Origin: Simmondsia chinensis
Taxonomy: Eukaryota > Streptophyta > Magnoliopsida > Caryophyllales > Simmondsiaceae
Direction of reading: 5' to 3'
DNA length: 64,000 bases
Assembly (NCBI GenBank): GCA_018398585.1
Contig: JAGTTD010000008.1
Span: forward strand, 29,875,208 to 29,939,207
Shown in pieces: positions 30,249-42,595 of the stretch. Below the pieces are notes generated by a model. That model had not been told where the DNA came from, made no database searches, and worked only from the letters and a program-made list of their open reading frames with translations. A program made the position numbers and the translations under genes. Positions within the stretch are counted from its first letter, which is position 1. Each line of letters begins with the position of its first letter.

Positions 30249-33200
30249 CACTACAACAAAATTGACCATATGTAACACTTATATTGTAACATTTGTTAAA
30301 AATGTTTCCATAAATAGTATTTAGGTAACACTTCTTTTATTCTTGTATTTGCTTGGTATCTAATGTAACACTTCTAAAAAATTGTTAGATAAGTTATATT
30401 ATAGGCAACATTTTTTTGCAGAGTGTTATATCTATTTGTGTTATGTAACACTATATATTTGTTACCTAAACCCGCCTCATTTTTCTAATAAATTGTATTT
30501 TTATGCATGGAACCAAAATAGTTTTAAGTCCAAAATTTTTAGGGTAAATCATATATTTGTACCCTAAAATTTAATGTATTAGTTTTTTAATCTACGAACT
30601 TTGTGAAATAGTCAAAATTATGATGCGAAAGGTTACAAAATTAGCCGCAATTTGTTAGTAGATTCACCATCCCCCTGCGATTCCACTCATCCTAAAGGAA
30701 AATTGCAATATTGTAGCATTATCGATGAAAAAGAGTTGGACAAGAGACATATTTTACTCTTTTGTATACTGTCATTTAGACTATTTTGTTGTATATATAT
30801 ATATATACCTATTAAATTAAAATATTATTTTATAAAATTTTTGGATTAATCAAATCTTAAATTATTTAATTTATCCAAATTTTTAATAAAAATTTGAGTT
30901 TGACCCAAAAATAACACTCTTTTTATTCATAAATTTTCTCTCTGCCTTCCCTGTTCCCGCTTGTTAATTACTACTACGTAGGACACACTCATCCCCCTCG
31001 CTCTCTTTTGCCGCTCACCTCTCACTCTGCCTCTCTCTCCACTACTCGCTCATCTGCTCCATGCTCCGCCGTCAACTGGCCTTCAGCGGTCCACTGGTGT
31101 TCCGTGGTACCCCCCCGCCCTCCGCCATCCTTCGTTATTTTGCACTCTCTCTGCTTTAGTCTGAAAGTAGTCTTTGGTTCGTGACTCTCTCTCTCCCATT
31201 TTGCTCTCATTTTGTCAGTTTTTTTCTCTGATTGTTTTTGTTTTTTGACATCCTTGATTGTCAGCTCTCAAAATCGAACCCTAGAAAGTGTTTTTAGCTC
31301 AAGAAACCTGCACCTTAGACATTATTTTCAGCTTTCTAGCTCGTCACTTCTCTCTCACATATTTTGATAGTTCTCTCCTTTTTGTTGATTTTGCATATTC
31401 TTGCTAGCTATCTCTCAAAATTAAAGTCTAGATATCTTTGGCTCTCAAAATCAACCTATTTCTCTTTTTTAACCAAATTGCTGAATTATCTTTTGTCAAA
31501 AAAAAAAAAAAAACATAATTAACCGATTTCACTATTTTTGTAATATTAATGACGTTATTTTTGCTAATTTAACTTGAAAAGTACTGCAATCAACATTGGT
31601 GTTGACCTTCCAAGGCAACACTGAACTTTTTTTGTGGTAAGCTATTATCTCTGGGTTGTGAATTTCAGTTATGAACTTCAGCTTCTTGAACGTACTCAAC
31701 CCATATAGGAGCATATTAAGTTCATGATACTCATTGCAATCTAGTTAGTTGAGCTAGAACTTGCTTGGTTAATTGTGAATTTTATAACTTTTGGAGTTAT
31801 CTTCGAATTTTTATGAATTTTTGCATTGAAATGGATAGGTTAAATTCTCTAGTAGCTTATATGTAAAAAAAAATTTCAAATTAGATTGCCAACTATTAAC
31901 TTCAGATTTTTAAGAAATTGAATGCTCTAAAGCTACACTATGGTGTTATCAAAGGTTGGGAAAGATTTGAGGCCTTAAGAGTTATATTATGAACCTTGTA
32001 AGTAGTTAAGAGAGGGATATAATTATGTTTAATGGATCTTAAAAGAGTTATTAACATTATAAGCTTTTTAAGTTTTTGTAATAAATTTGTACCGCTACTT
32101 TTAAAAATTATAGATGTTGGCAAGAAGGATTAGCCATCAAGCTACATAGAAGAGAGATTTTCAAAATCTTTTAAAGTGAGTTCTCCTCTACTTGTAGATA
32201 TCAAATCGTTCTTTGAATCACTTTTTGGAAGGTGTGTTATATTTCATACAACTTGATTATGGGCCAAATGAAGAGCTCTAGGAGACAACTAAAAGAAAAA
32301 GAACTTAATTTTGGATTATATCCTCTGAGCTTCTAAAGGATTTAGTGGAATAATTTTTTTTTGTAGGTCCATCGTCTCAGGCTACCAGGAGAAAATTTGC
32401 ATTGCATTCATTGAGTTTGTTCATGTCAGTAACCTCTAGGTATTTAACTCATTATGGAAGTATGATGAGGGGTTTGTGTGCTTGGCCTATTGTACAAGCT
32501 TGATATATGAGTTTTCTTGAGTTACTACATCATTTTTAGTTGAAAAATCTTTTCAGACCACATATAGTGGAGGTTGTATGTTGAGAGTATCTAAGAATAA
32601 TTGCCTAGGTCATACATGTTTAGCACAAACAGTCCCTTCCCTTGCACTTGATAAATGTATGTAAAGTGTTCATAAATCATAGATAGTGACGAATGAATAA
32701 AATACCATGTTAAAAAGTAAGCCAAGAGTGATAACTTGTAAACTTGAAAAAGCACAACACTGAAATGCTACTTTACTAATATTTGTTAGTGAAAAATTTG
32801 GTGAATCTCTCTTGCTTGGACTCAAGATATAAATATCAAGCACATGTATAAACATTCTAAAAGCGTGATATGTTGAGGCTTTAAACCTAAGATAGGCATA
32901 CGCTTCCAAGAGACATTAATGCAAATAACGTAATGACATGAACTCTCAAGGTACTTGGACTACTCTTCTTTTCTTTTGTTTGTACTGACTGGCTTTATGT
33001 ACAATAGATATGAAACAATAATAAGCTGGTAATCCTTATCTCAAGCTCCTCCTTTGTGTGCAATCTTGATCCATGTTGTTCATGTTTTGTTTTAAATTCG
33101 GGAATAATGCGTTTAAATTATTGTGAGTGCTTGTTTTATGATATAGGATTTGCAAAATTGGAGGCAAAAGCTAGATACCTTAGTGAAAAGCTACCGATTT

Positions 33201-35356
33201 ATAAGTGCCTCACTTTTGAACTTGTTCTTTGTAAAATTGACAAAGTGTTTGACACTATTATGGTGCTTTATCGTGCTATGAATTTGCATTGCATTGAGAA
33301 ATTTGATGCCAAATTTGTTAAAGCCGATTGATTGTCTGTTACGAACCTTAGTTTAGTGCCTCTTCTAATTTCTTTATAGCTTTATCGGTCTTCACAATTA
33401 TAGTGGCTTTGCGTTTGATACATGGTTTGTACAGGCTTGATCTAGATTTCTTACTGCAAATTTAAATCTCAATGGAGTGGTGTCGCTTGTCAACTCACCA
33501 TATAACTATTAATGTCAATAATGGGGAACCATTGAGGCATTGGGTTGCTGTATACTCTACTAAATATTCCATCTTTACATTACTGGGTGTTGAATTCCTT
33601 TCCTGAATGAAATGTGGATGCGATCTTTTACTCTTGGAATTTTATGTCACATGGGATTGTTGGCAATGATCTAACTTATATGGCGATGACAAGGTGTGAC
33701 AATACTTCTTTTATAAACATTGTTAGAAATTAGTGTCTTTCCCTTAAGTTTTCTTATTCATTTAATCATGAGTATTATTGGATTGTAGTCCTCTAGTTTT
33801 TGCTATCGAGATTTCAGCTTTTTATTTTTTTATTTTTTGGTAATTGCTAATGCTTAGCTCTAATCGCTAATGGTTGAGATATTATGCTTATTTGTTAGGT
33901 ATTTCGGTGGTGTTGAGGAAATTTAATATCGATGTATCTGGTAACATTCTGTTAGATCTGTTAATATCTTATGGCACTCTTCATATTGAGTTCCATCATG
34001 ATGGAATAATATATGTTCATACCAACATTAATGAATTTATCATGGTTTGTAATAAGAGTATGTTATAAAATGTATTCCTCTTGTCTAATCCTTCTAGTGT
34101 GGCATCTTTAGGCATCCTTTTTGAGAATGCTGCCTCTTTGCACCATCTCACAGGTGTGGGGTTCTTTGACAAGTAACTTTTATAGATCAAATGGTTAAGT
34201 TTTCTATCGGTCCCATAAATTGACTTGTGCCATCTAAATAGGTATGGTTTAATATTGCTCGTAGTCCATATTATAGAGACATGTTTTTTGGAATGAAATT
34301 GGAAACATGCTTACATACTAGAGACATTATTGTATCTTTTTGGGAGCAAGCATAGTAACTACTTACTCCTTTTGCTGGTTCATGATGTTGGTTGTTGCTC
34401 CATTTGATGTAACTACTTCTGGATATCTTATATGAATGTGTTCAATTTTACAATGTTGTTAGCATGACATAGCATAAATAGTTTGTTTATGAGTAGATTT
34501 AGGATACATGTGGTTCCAGTTAATTTGTAATAAGTGTGCCTCGTGTCCAATGCTTTTTTTAAGTAACTTTACATGATTTTCATTTTTTTCTTTCTAAGTA
34601 GAGGGATGATGTTTTGTCACCAATTGCTTAAGGGAGATATTAAATTTTTTGTTCGAAGGTGTTTGACCGTGTTTCAAGTTTATAGTTGTATTTGACAAGA
34701 CTTTGTGGTTCAGTTTTAGGATTCATATTTTGAAGACTTAATTTCTATGCATAATTGATACTCAGTGTAAATATGAAATATTTCACATTTTGGAATTTGA
34801 TCTCATTTATGTATATGGACTATTGTTGTGCATTTGAAAGAGGGATATTTTTTTACTTGCGCTTAGGTGGATACTTTATCTCCATGGACATGAAACAATA
34901 GCTCTGCGACAAAACAATTGTATTGAGCTTATAATTGTTGCACTAGGTCAAATCTTTTACCTAGGGCTTTCCAACAAATTAACATACATTGTTAAAAATT
35001 GTTACACTAGGTCTCATAAGATTGTTACATAAGTCTTTATAAAAGTGTTATATTAAGGAGGCGAACCATTACATATGATTCTTAATCAAACATTTACATT
35101 AGCTCAAAAACCATTACAATAGATTTCATATAACTGTTACCTAAGAATTCTTTTTAAAAAGTATTACATTAGATACGTACCTATAGCAACACTATAAAAA
35201 CTGTTACATTAGGCTAAATAATCCTTTACATTAGGCTAATGTAACACATCCCTTAACGTAATGGTAAAAAAAGTGTTACGTAAGATTTTAGGTAATAATT
35301 TTACTACTTAAAGTAATGCTTATTACGCGTTACATACGGTCAATTTTGTTGAAGTG
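30249..35356. mobile_element. CACTA (En/Spm-type) DNA transposon inserted in copia RT
   Basis: The ends are CACTACAACAAAATTGACCA at the left and the inverse of CACTTCAACAAAATTGACCG at the right: about 27 of 30 terminal positions match, and CACT(A/T) ends are diagnostic. GGG and AGG flank it, near the 3-bp duplication typical of the class. Both subterminal regions (30270-30470 and 34940-35340) are packed with GTAACA/TGTTAC motifs in both orientations, the usual transposase-binding arrays. I recognise no transposase in its 5.1 kb. Confidence 0.9.
30900..34900 (+). other. CACTA interior: possible decayed or captured gene, not identified
   Basis: A CT-rich stretch at 30950-31440 looks like a promoter and 5' UTR. 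Downstream, candidate exon-like islands occur: 33145-33330 reads GFAKLEAKARYLSEKLPIYK and FELVLCKIDKVFDTIMVLYR after an AG acceptor, and 33874-34068 reads ISVVLRKFNIDVSGNILLDL. Neither is recognised. They could be degenerate transposase exons or captured host sequence. Confidence 0.3.
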
Positions 35357-35715
35357 AGGTTAAACAGTTCGTTTAACATAAGATATGGGTAATGCTAAGA
35401 GAATATTAGGAATGGATATAATAAGATATAGATCATTTCAAACTATTCATTTAAGTCAAACCACTATCTAATTAAAGTCTTAAAAGCTTTAATATGTTTG
35501 ACTCTAAACCAATAAAACTACCCATGGCTTCTTGATATAAATTTTCAGCAAACTAGTGCCTTAAAATTGAGGAAGAAAGACTTAAATGAGTAATATACCT
35601 TATGTGAATGCCATAGGATCCTTAATGTGTGCTATGACATGTACTAAACCAAATCGAGCATTTGCTATGAGCTTTTTGTCTTAGTTTATAACCAATCTGG
35701 GTAAAGTTTACTAGG
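35357..35715 (+). pseudogene. Copia reverse transcriptase, 3' part
   Basis: After the CACTA the frame resumes with DMGNAKRILGMDIIRYRS, the RT segment that normally follows the DLK block. It then decays through stops (for example near 35550) to RPNRAFAMS-like sequence before RNase H. This confirms the exact CACTA insertion point. Confidence 0.72.
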
Positions 35716-36104
35716 ATGTGGCTGTTGAGATATGTAAAGGGTACATTGAACTTCGGTTTGACCTTTGGACATGGCCAAAGTAACCTTAAGTTAGTTGTGT
35801 ATGTTGATGCTAATTTCGCTGGGGATTTAGATAGAGGGAGATCAACTTTAGCCTATATTTTTACTTTAATCAATGAAACAATAAGTTGGAGGTGTAAGTT
35901 ACAATATTTAACTTCACTTTCAACTACTGAGGTTGAATTTATGGCAATCTCAGATGCTATTAAAGAAGGTATATGGCTTAGAGGCCTTCTATCTGAAATT
36001 GAGCTTGACCTAGGACCACTTAAGATATATTCTGATAGTCAATCAGCAATAACTTATGTAGAAACCCAGTATTTCATGGTGGGACAAAACACCTTGATAG
36101 ATAT
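35716..36104 (+). CDS. Copia RNase H
   Basis: This open segment reads MWLLRYVKGTLNFGLTFGHG, VYVDANFAGDLDRGRSTLAY, LSTTEVEFMAISDAIKEGIW and IYSDSQSAITYVETQ, the RNase H motifs with the conserved acidic residues. It runs into the 3' LTR at 36105 after a short C-terminal deletion: the usual ADIFTK tail and polypurine tract are not seen. Confidence 0.85.
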
Positions 36105-37133
36105 TGCTGGATCCTAATTGGTACACATATGGCCTAGACCATTCCTAATAGAATAAGATTAGGTTAAAATGAGCCAAAATGAGAACACGTGAAAAATTAG
36201 GTGTTATTACAAGTAAAAGCATCGTTTCATGTAGAAAGGAAACTCAAAACGCAACACTTTATTATCTGATCAAAGGAGGGGCATAGATGTAAATATGTAC
36301 AACTAGGAGGGCCTTTATGATCAGGAAATTGAATTTGGCACATTTGTGTATTGTCCAAAATACCCCTGCATGCTTTTACTATTTGCCTGCCCGTGCTCCT
36401 GCCCAGCTGCCCGACCATACTTCCTTTCGTTTCTTCTGCTGACGCGTGTCCTCATCCCCCACTGTTGATCTGCACTAAGGTGGTGCATTGTGAGCCATAG
36501 GATTTGTGTTCCTTTTGTCTTATCTGGACTGTTGGATGCGTTTCGATGAATGGCTATGATGTGAAGTTGGGCAGGCACACAGATTATAGGTTAGGGAGTA
36601 CAACCAAAAAAAAAAAAAAAAATGGTTGGGTTTGAGTTGGCAGTGATTTATTTTCATCTCTTTGCCTTCCCCTTTCTTTATCTGATTTTCTACTCCTTTG
36701 CATCTTTTGTGAAACCCTAACCCTAAAATGCTTCTCTAAGCCTCATTCACGGTGATTCAAAGCTTGTGACTCAAGATTCATGGAAGATTGAAGCTGCTGG
36801 TGAGAAGTTCTTCAAGATTTAAGGTTAGATTGTTAGATTTCTATCTTAGAAGCCAAGATTGAGTTTGTAATTTGAGTTATGATATTGTATTCGTTGTTTA
36901 TTGGTTGTAGTCAGTCAGTAACTTGTACTAATAATCATTAATAATGGAGATCTCTCCAAGACTAGGAAGCTGGGAACATATATAGGACCAACAGGGTCTG
37001 AACCTCGTTAAATCCTAGTGTTTATTGTTGATTCTTTTGTTTAGTTTCGAGATCTTGTGCCTGTAATTCATTCTTTTGGTTTTAGCGACTTGTAATTCAT
37101 TTAACTAAGGCTAACTCACTAAAAACATTAATA
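36105..37133 (+). repeat. 3' LTR of the nested-insert copia element
   Basis: It is collinear with 24417-25423 (TAGAATAAGATTAGGTTAAA, GAATTTGGCACATTTGTGTA, GATTCAAAGCTTGTGACTCA). The end reads ACATTAATA where the left LTR has GCTAACA. An A run near 36606-36620 is private to this copy. Confidence 0.85.
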
Positions 37134-37138
37134 TACTC

Positions 37139-37909
37139 TATTCAGTTTATACTTTTTATATATTACCGAGCATACATATTCATTGAACTTAGGTGATAAA
37201 TAAAGCAGACCATGTTGATTAAACATGAAAGTAAGATCGAGTTTAATGGGGTTGACATGGTTTCGGCCGAGATTCTTGTGTTTTTTTTTTTTGCCTATTT
37301 TTCTCTCTGTTTCAAGAGGAAATTTGTTTTAATCAAATTCTATTGTAATCTTTTCGAATTTTTCCATTGGATTTTTTCCTTCATGTTTTCTATGCATTCC
37401 AAACATGAAATAAACATTTTCCTCCAAATTGTTTTTCTTTTGGCAACATTTTCTGTGTTCCAAATGAAACCTTAGTGTTTGTTGTTGCTTTTATTTTCAA
37501 AGTAAAAAAATAGTTTATACTTCTATATAAAAATCACTGTGTAATTTAGCAACACACCCTTAAAATTTTTAAAAAGTGTTGATTCCAGAAAATCAAAAAC
37601 ATATTTTTTAGAAAAAGAACTTTGGCCAAACGGACCTAGAGAGGGAGATCTCAAAACCTCTTGTAGTGTTTATTTGGTGGTATTACAGAAGGGAAAAAAA
37701 CTTTTTTTAACAGGGAACGTACTTTATTGAGTTTCTTGGGTGTTATTAAATTAAAAACAATAGAATTTGTTTTCCTACATTTAAGAAAATAGAAAAATTA
37801 AAATTCTATTTTAAAGTATAATATGAAGTAAAAACTTAAAATTTTAAGGTACAAGTACCCTCACTCATAATCTAAAAAATAACATTTGAAAAAAATTAAC
37901 TTAAAAAAG
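37139..37909. other. AT-rich spacer, nothing recognised
   Basis: The frame at 37212-37475 is Phe-rich and driven by T composition. No repeat boundary or RNA gene was seen. Confidence 0.4.
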
Positions 37910-38425
37910 GGGTTATTTATATTTTAGTACCTTAATATTTTTGGAATTGATAAAAATGATCCGGATCTTTTTGAAATAATAAAAAGGTCCCTAAATTTTT
38001 GTGGTATTAATAAGATGGCCCATCTTCGACGTGATAATGTCATTTTCTGCTGACAGAGCCGATGTGACAACTTTTTTGTTATTAATGCTATAATAAAGTA
38101 ACAAAATTATCCTTCAATAACTATATTTTTAAATCAATTAAGGACAAACAGACAATATCTACACAATACAATATCTCTAGTTTTGTGCTTATAAATTAAG
38201 AATAAGGATATTAAAAGGTACTTCTACCATTTTACTGTAGCATTAACCAAAAAAAAAAAACAAATTTGCCACGTGAGTTTTGTCAACGGAAAATGACGTC
38301 ATCATGCCGGAGAGGAGCCTTTTTATTAATACGATAAAAATTTAGAGACCTTTTTATTATTTAAAAAGGCCATGATTCTTTTTATTATTTTAAAAACTAT
38401 TGTGGTACAAAAATGTAAATACTCC
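37910..38425. mobile_element. Long-inverted-repeat MITE (MULE-like)
   Basis: The left arm from 37910 (TATTTATATTTTAGTACC, AATAATAAAAAGGTCCCTAA, ATGTCATTTTCTGCTGACA) pairs with the inverted right arm ending at 38425 (TATTTACATTTTTGTACC, AATAATAAAAAGGTCTCTAA, ACGTCATTTTCCGTTGACA) over roughly 190 bp. The 9-bp flanks TTAAAAAAG and TAAAAAAAA match at 7 positions. Non-coding. Confidence 0.7.
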
Positions 38426-38823
38426 TAAAAAAAATAATAATAATTTTGGGCACTGGTCATCTAAGAACTTCAAAAGTGAAGTGGGTCATGAGTTTCCGGC
38501 TGCTCTCCACACTGTGGAGTTACCCCGGGGCTCCAATGCCCTTACATGCGGTCACAACAAAGAGTCCCTCTAATTATTTATTTATCTCATGGGTTATATC
38601 AATAGACATGAAATTGCTTGTCTTTCTACTCAAAATTACTCGAAGATTTACTTACAGCAATGTATGTTAAATTTTTTTTTTTTTTTGCATATACATTCTA
38701 AATGATTTTTTGCTCAATTTCATTTTAAAATACCTATCTCTTATATTTGATTTTCAATTATATTATTTAATGTACATGCGTCAAAAAAGTTTTTAATTTA
38801 TACTTTATTGGACATTAATCATA

Positions 38824-39084
38824 TACAACAACAACAACAACAATAGACCTAGTGCCTCAAGGGTTCCCGCATAAGCGGGGTCTGGAAGGAATGGATGTAC
38901 GTAGCCTTACCCCTTCAGGGTATAACCCTGCCGAGAGATTGTTTCCAAGGACCCCGAACCTTATAGGGTTGGCAATACGAGGACTTCCCAAGTGGTTACC
39001 AATCCTAGTACTACTCTCGCCCAAGCACGCTTAACTTCGGAGTCCTAATGGGATCCGGTGCCTTAATGCCTGGTAAATGAACCC
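38824..39084 (-). mobile_element. Full-length SINE with 5S rRNA-like head, 18-bp TSD
   Basis: TATTGGACATTAATCATA (38806-38823) and TATTGGACATCAATCATA (39085-39102) flank the insert. On the minus strand it starts at the 5S +1 equivalent (GGGTTCATTTACCAGGC, then GCACCGGATCCCAT) and follows 5S rRNA to GGGAAGTCCTCGTATTGC. It then passes into a SINE body (TTGTTTCC and TCTGG blocks, inverted here) and a GGCACTAGG tail with six TTG repeats. The 5S intragenic promoter region is well preserved. It is too divergent at its 5' end to count as a working 5S gene. Confidence 0.9.
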
Positions 39085-39906
39085 TATTGGACATCAATCA
39101 TACAATAAACTATTTCCCCGGGAAGTGTTTTGCATCATATTTCCTACTAATGTCATGGTTGGGATAACAATGGGTCAAATTTAGACTAAGTTTACTTTCA
39201 TCCAAATCCAATCCAGAAAAAATCATCTTAACTCAAATCTCAAAAAAAAAAAAAAAAAAAGGAAGAAAAAGCTCACGTATTCAATTTGTAATAGTTCAAC
39301 TCAAATTTAAATAAAAAATTCATTTGATGAATATCCATAACCTATTTAAATTCTAGAATATTTTATAATATTAAATCTAATATTATACATACATACATAC
39401 AAATATATACATATATACACATATATACATATATACACACAAACACAGTTACATACTAAAGGAGGTTTCATCCCAAAACCAGTTGGCAATGGGTGGAGTA
39501 GTCCATTTAGGATATAAATTGGTATGTTTTGAATTGCCCCACCAATGTGAGATTGTTCTTTTTTTTTCTTATCGTTTTGACTGTATCAAATCATCACGTT
39601 TCGTAACCGTCATCCTCGACGGCTTCACTCTAGGCGGCTTCACTCTGAGTAGGTAGCACTTTTTTCTTGGACGGCTTCACTCTACTCTAAGTAACCCTCT
39701 CCTAGGTAGCACTTTTCGAAACTTGGGCCCTTCACATGTGGCTTGATAATTTTTTTTTTTTTTTTGCTTAATATTTTGATTTGTATCAAACCACCACGCT
39801 TTGCAACCACTATCCTCGATGGCTTCACTCTAGGTAGCTTCACTCCGAGTAGGTAGCATTTTCTCCTAGAGACGGCTCCACTCTAGGTAGCCCTCTCCTA
39901 GGTAGC

Positions 39907-41752
39907 TGTTAGGTTTATGTCTCAAATTACTTGTTTTTTAGTTTTATGGGGTTGCCGTAGGGTCACCGATCGATCGGGAGGGAAGCCCGATCAATCGGGT
40001 GATTTAAGGAAATTTTGGGTATTTTTAGGCCGTTAGAGGGCTGATCAATTGGACCCGATCGATCGGAACCTCCCAGACCTGCGCCTATAAATTAGGACGT
40101 AGGGTTACGTCACAATTACGACTCAATTAAGAGTGAGGCGCCGCCATTAAGAATGAGGTGATTTTGTAATTCCTCCAAGATATTCGAGTGCTACGAGAGT
40201 TTAGAGAAAGTGATTGTAATTCTTTCATAGATCTCGTTTAGAGGAAGTGTCGTTGTAATTCTTCTGTTCAGTATCAATAAAAAATCTCCATCTCCGCTAG
40301 TGGTTTTCTCCCCTCTCGATTGTAGAGGGGTTTCCACGTAAATATTGTGTGTTCGTGTTTGTTCTTTCTTTCTCCATATATTTGTTTACTTCTTGTTTTG
40401 CGTGAGTCATATTATTTGAATCGAATCAAGCTATGAGGGTTTCCGCTTCTGCATCAAGATTTCCCCAATAAATTGGTATCAAAGTATATCAGATTTGTTT
40501 AAGTTTCCCTTTCAAATTGGTATCAGAGCCAAGGTTCAGAGCCTTAGGTGGAATTTATATCAGAGCCCTGTTTATTTCGATTCGGTAATATGACGTCCGC
40601 AATTAAGACCGAGGTTGAGAAGTTTGGTGGTTGAGGGAGCTTCAGTTTATGGCAGGTTGGCTTGAAGAAAGCTTCAGATGAGAAAAAGAAGAATCCAGAG
40701 AATTTGACAGAAGCACAATGGAAGGGAGATTTAGTTCGTGAACAAGGGCTTTATGGGAAGCAGAAAGGTTTTCAATTCAAGCAATTCCTGACAAGTAGAC
40801 ATATCACATTTGGTGAGTCTTCATTGCTATCTCCACAGAAGATGTCATCAGTTGTTTGTGATTCAGGTCAGGTGAGTATGCCAGAGGGAGTTCAGTTTCA
40901 GTTAAGTAACACAGTTAAGCAGCAGGTGGCTATTTCAAAAGATGTGTCAAGAGCCAATTCAGAGAAGAAGATTGGGGTTGCTGATAACCTCTCAGATATG
41001 TTCACTTCAGTTTTGTTGAGTTAACTCCGCGTGTAAGGGTTTAGTGGAGAAGGTGGAGGAAATTCTTTTATGTATGTAATTTGAGCCAAGGTGGAGATTT
41101 GTTAGGTTTATGTCTCAAATTACTTGTTTTTTAGTTTTATGGGGTTGCTGTAGAGTCACCGATTGATCGGGAGGGAAGCCTGATCAATCGGGTGATTTAA
41201 GAAAATTTTGGGTATTTTTAGGCAGTTAGAGGGCCGATCGATCGGCTGGTTCCGATCGATCGGGTGTTTCCCAATCGATCGGCACCTCCCAGACTTGCGC
41301 CTATAAATTAGGACGTAGGGTTACGTCACAATTGCGACCCAATTAAGAGTGAGGCGCCGCCATTAAGAATGAGGTGATTTTGTAATTCCTCCAAGATATT
41401 CGAGTGCTACGAGAGTTTAAAGAAAGTGATTATAATTCTTTCATAAATCTCGTTCAGAGGAAGTGTCGTTGTAATTATTCCGTTCAGTATCAATAAAGAA
41501 TCTCCATCTCGATTGTAGAGGGGTTTCCACGTAAATATTATGTGTTCTCCCCTATCGATATTAGAGGGGTTTCCACGTAAATATTGTGTGTTCGTGTTTG
41601 TTCTTTCTTTCTCCATATATTTGTTTACTTCTCGTTTTGCGTGAGTCATATTATTTGAATCGAATCAAGCTATCACGGTTTCCGCTTCCGCATCAAGATT
41701 TCCCAACAAATTGGTATCAAAGTATATCAGATTTGTTTAAGTTTCCCTTTCA
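39907..41752 (+). mobile_element. Non-autonomous LTR retrotransposon, TSD GTAGC
   Basis: LTRs at 39907-40514 and 41100-41752 (TGTTAGGTTTATG to CCCTTTCA) enclose only 585 bp. GTAGC flanks both sides (39902-39906 and 41753-41757). TGGTATCAGAGCC follows the 5' LTR (40518) and the purine stretch AAGGTGGAGATT precedes the 3' LTR. The interior is a deleted copia gag-pol remnant. The 3' LTR is about 45 bp longer because of extra GATCGATCGG motifs and a duplicated block near 41510-41590. It depends on proteins from another element. Confidence 0.93.
40589..41024 (+). pseudogene. Internally deleted copia gag-pol remnant
   Basis: It opens at ATG 40591 as MTSAIKTEVEKFGG, then a TGA, then GSFSLWQVGLKKASDEKKKN, the start of a copia gag with one nonsense change. 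The remainder (120-codon frame from 40662) ends DNLSDMFTSVLLS, resembling the DMFTK motif near the end of copia pol. The 5' end of gag and the 3' end of pol are therefore joined with everything between removed. Confidence 0.65.
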
Positions 41753-42595
41753 GTAGCCCTTTCCCAAATTTGGGCCCATTATGTGTGGCTTTTCATGACA
41801 GCCATCGAGCACGGTCCGTCCCATACCAGACCGTTGCACGACTCCAGAGCAGGGTCCGTCACATATCAAATTAAGCTCCTTGGAATCGATCTGAGGATCG
41901 ACGGCTCTGATACTATTATTACATACCAAAAGAGGTTCCACCCCGAAACCCATTGGCATTGGTGGAGTAGCTGCTTTATTATATAAATTGGTATATTTTG
42001 CATTGCCCCACCAATGTGGTATTGTTCTTTTTTTGCTCATTATTGTGACTGTATCACACACACACCACAATAATCACTAGTAATACCTTCAAAACCAATA
42101 TTTAAAAAATTACTAATTTTTTTCCATTAATCATTAAACATATATAACAATAATAATGTAATGTTAGATAAGTATTTAAAAACTCTTAGCAAGTAATACT
42201 TAGATTTATTAAACCATGTTTTTTTTTACAAAGCATATTAGAGTAAGAGAACAAGCTTTAAAATATTTGGCACGGCAAAAAATATTGTAATGTTATAAGA
42301 TTAGGAACCTATTATACTTAAAAGAAAGAGAATAAAAAGACAAACCCAAATATATATATAAAAAATTAGTAAGTATTTTGTATCAAAACTAAAGAACCAA
42401 AGAAATAATTCTCTTACTATTATATTATTTATATATTTCCTCTATCTCTTAATCTCACCTGCTTTTTCCTCATTTTTGCTCTCTCAATTTCTCACATATA
42501 TATACCCCCAAATTTACAGTGAGTCATGTACTAAAGATCAAGATTATGACACATATAGGGTACACGTGTCACATATATGTACACACATATGTATA

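Larger units (their letters stand above)
24417..37133 (+). mobile_element. Ty1/copia retrotransposon carrying a nested LINE and CACTA element
   Basis: LTRs at 24417-25423 and 36105-37133 share a start (TGTTGGATCCTAATTGG against TGCTGGATCCTAATTGG) and an end near CTAACTCACTAAAAA. Flanks are TACTT (24412-24416) and TACTC (37134-37138), a target duplication with one change. A Met-tRNA-like primer site follows the left LTR. Gag, protease, integrase, RT and RNase H come in copia order. A LINE splits the integrase-RT linker and a CACTA transposon splits RT. Removing both restores continuous homology. Confidence 0.9.
39449..42056 (-). mobile_element. Second TRIM-like element (family B), split by an LTR element
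   Basis: Similar terminal blocks lie at 39449-39588 and 41919-42056 (TTACATACTAAAGG..GACTGTATCA against TTACATACCAAAAG..GACTGTATCA). On the minus strand AGTATCAGAGCCGTCG follows the right block, a Met-tRNA-like primer site. The interior carries repeated TTCACTCTAGG and CTAGGTAGC motifs. The flanks are CACAG and CACAC inside a CA-rich stretch. The LTR core (AACC..TTGGCAATGGGTGGAGTA) is related to the TRIM at 4341. Confidence 0.65.

Noticed and set aside
38950..39084. Functional 5S rRNA gene
   Set aside because: The 5' end is diverged, the sequence runs into a SINE tail, and an 18-bp target duplication flanks the whole.
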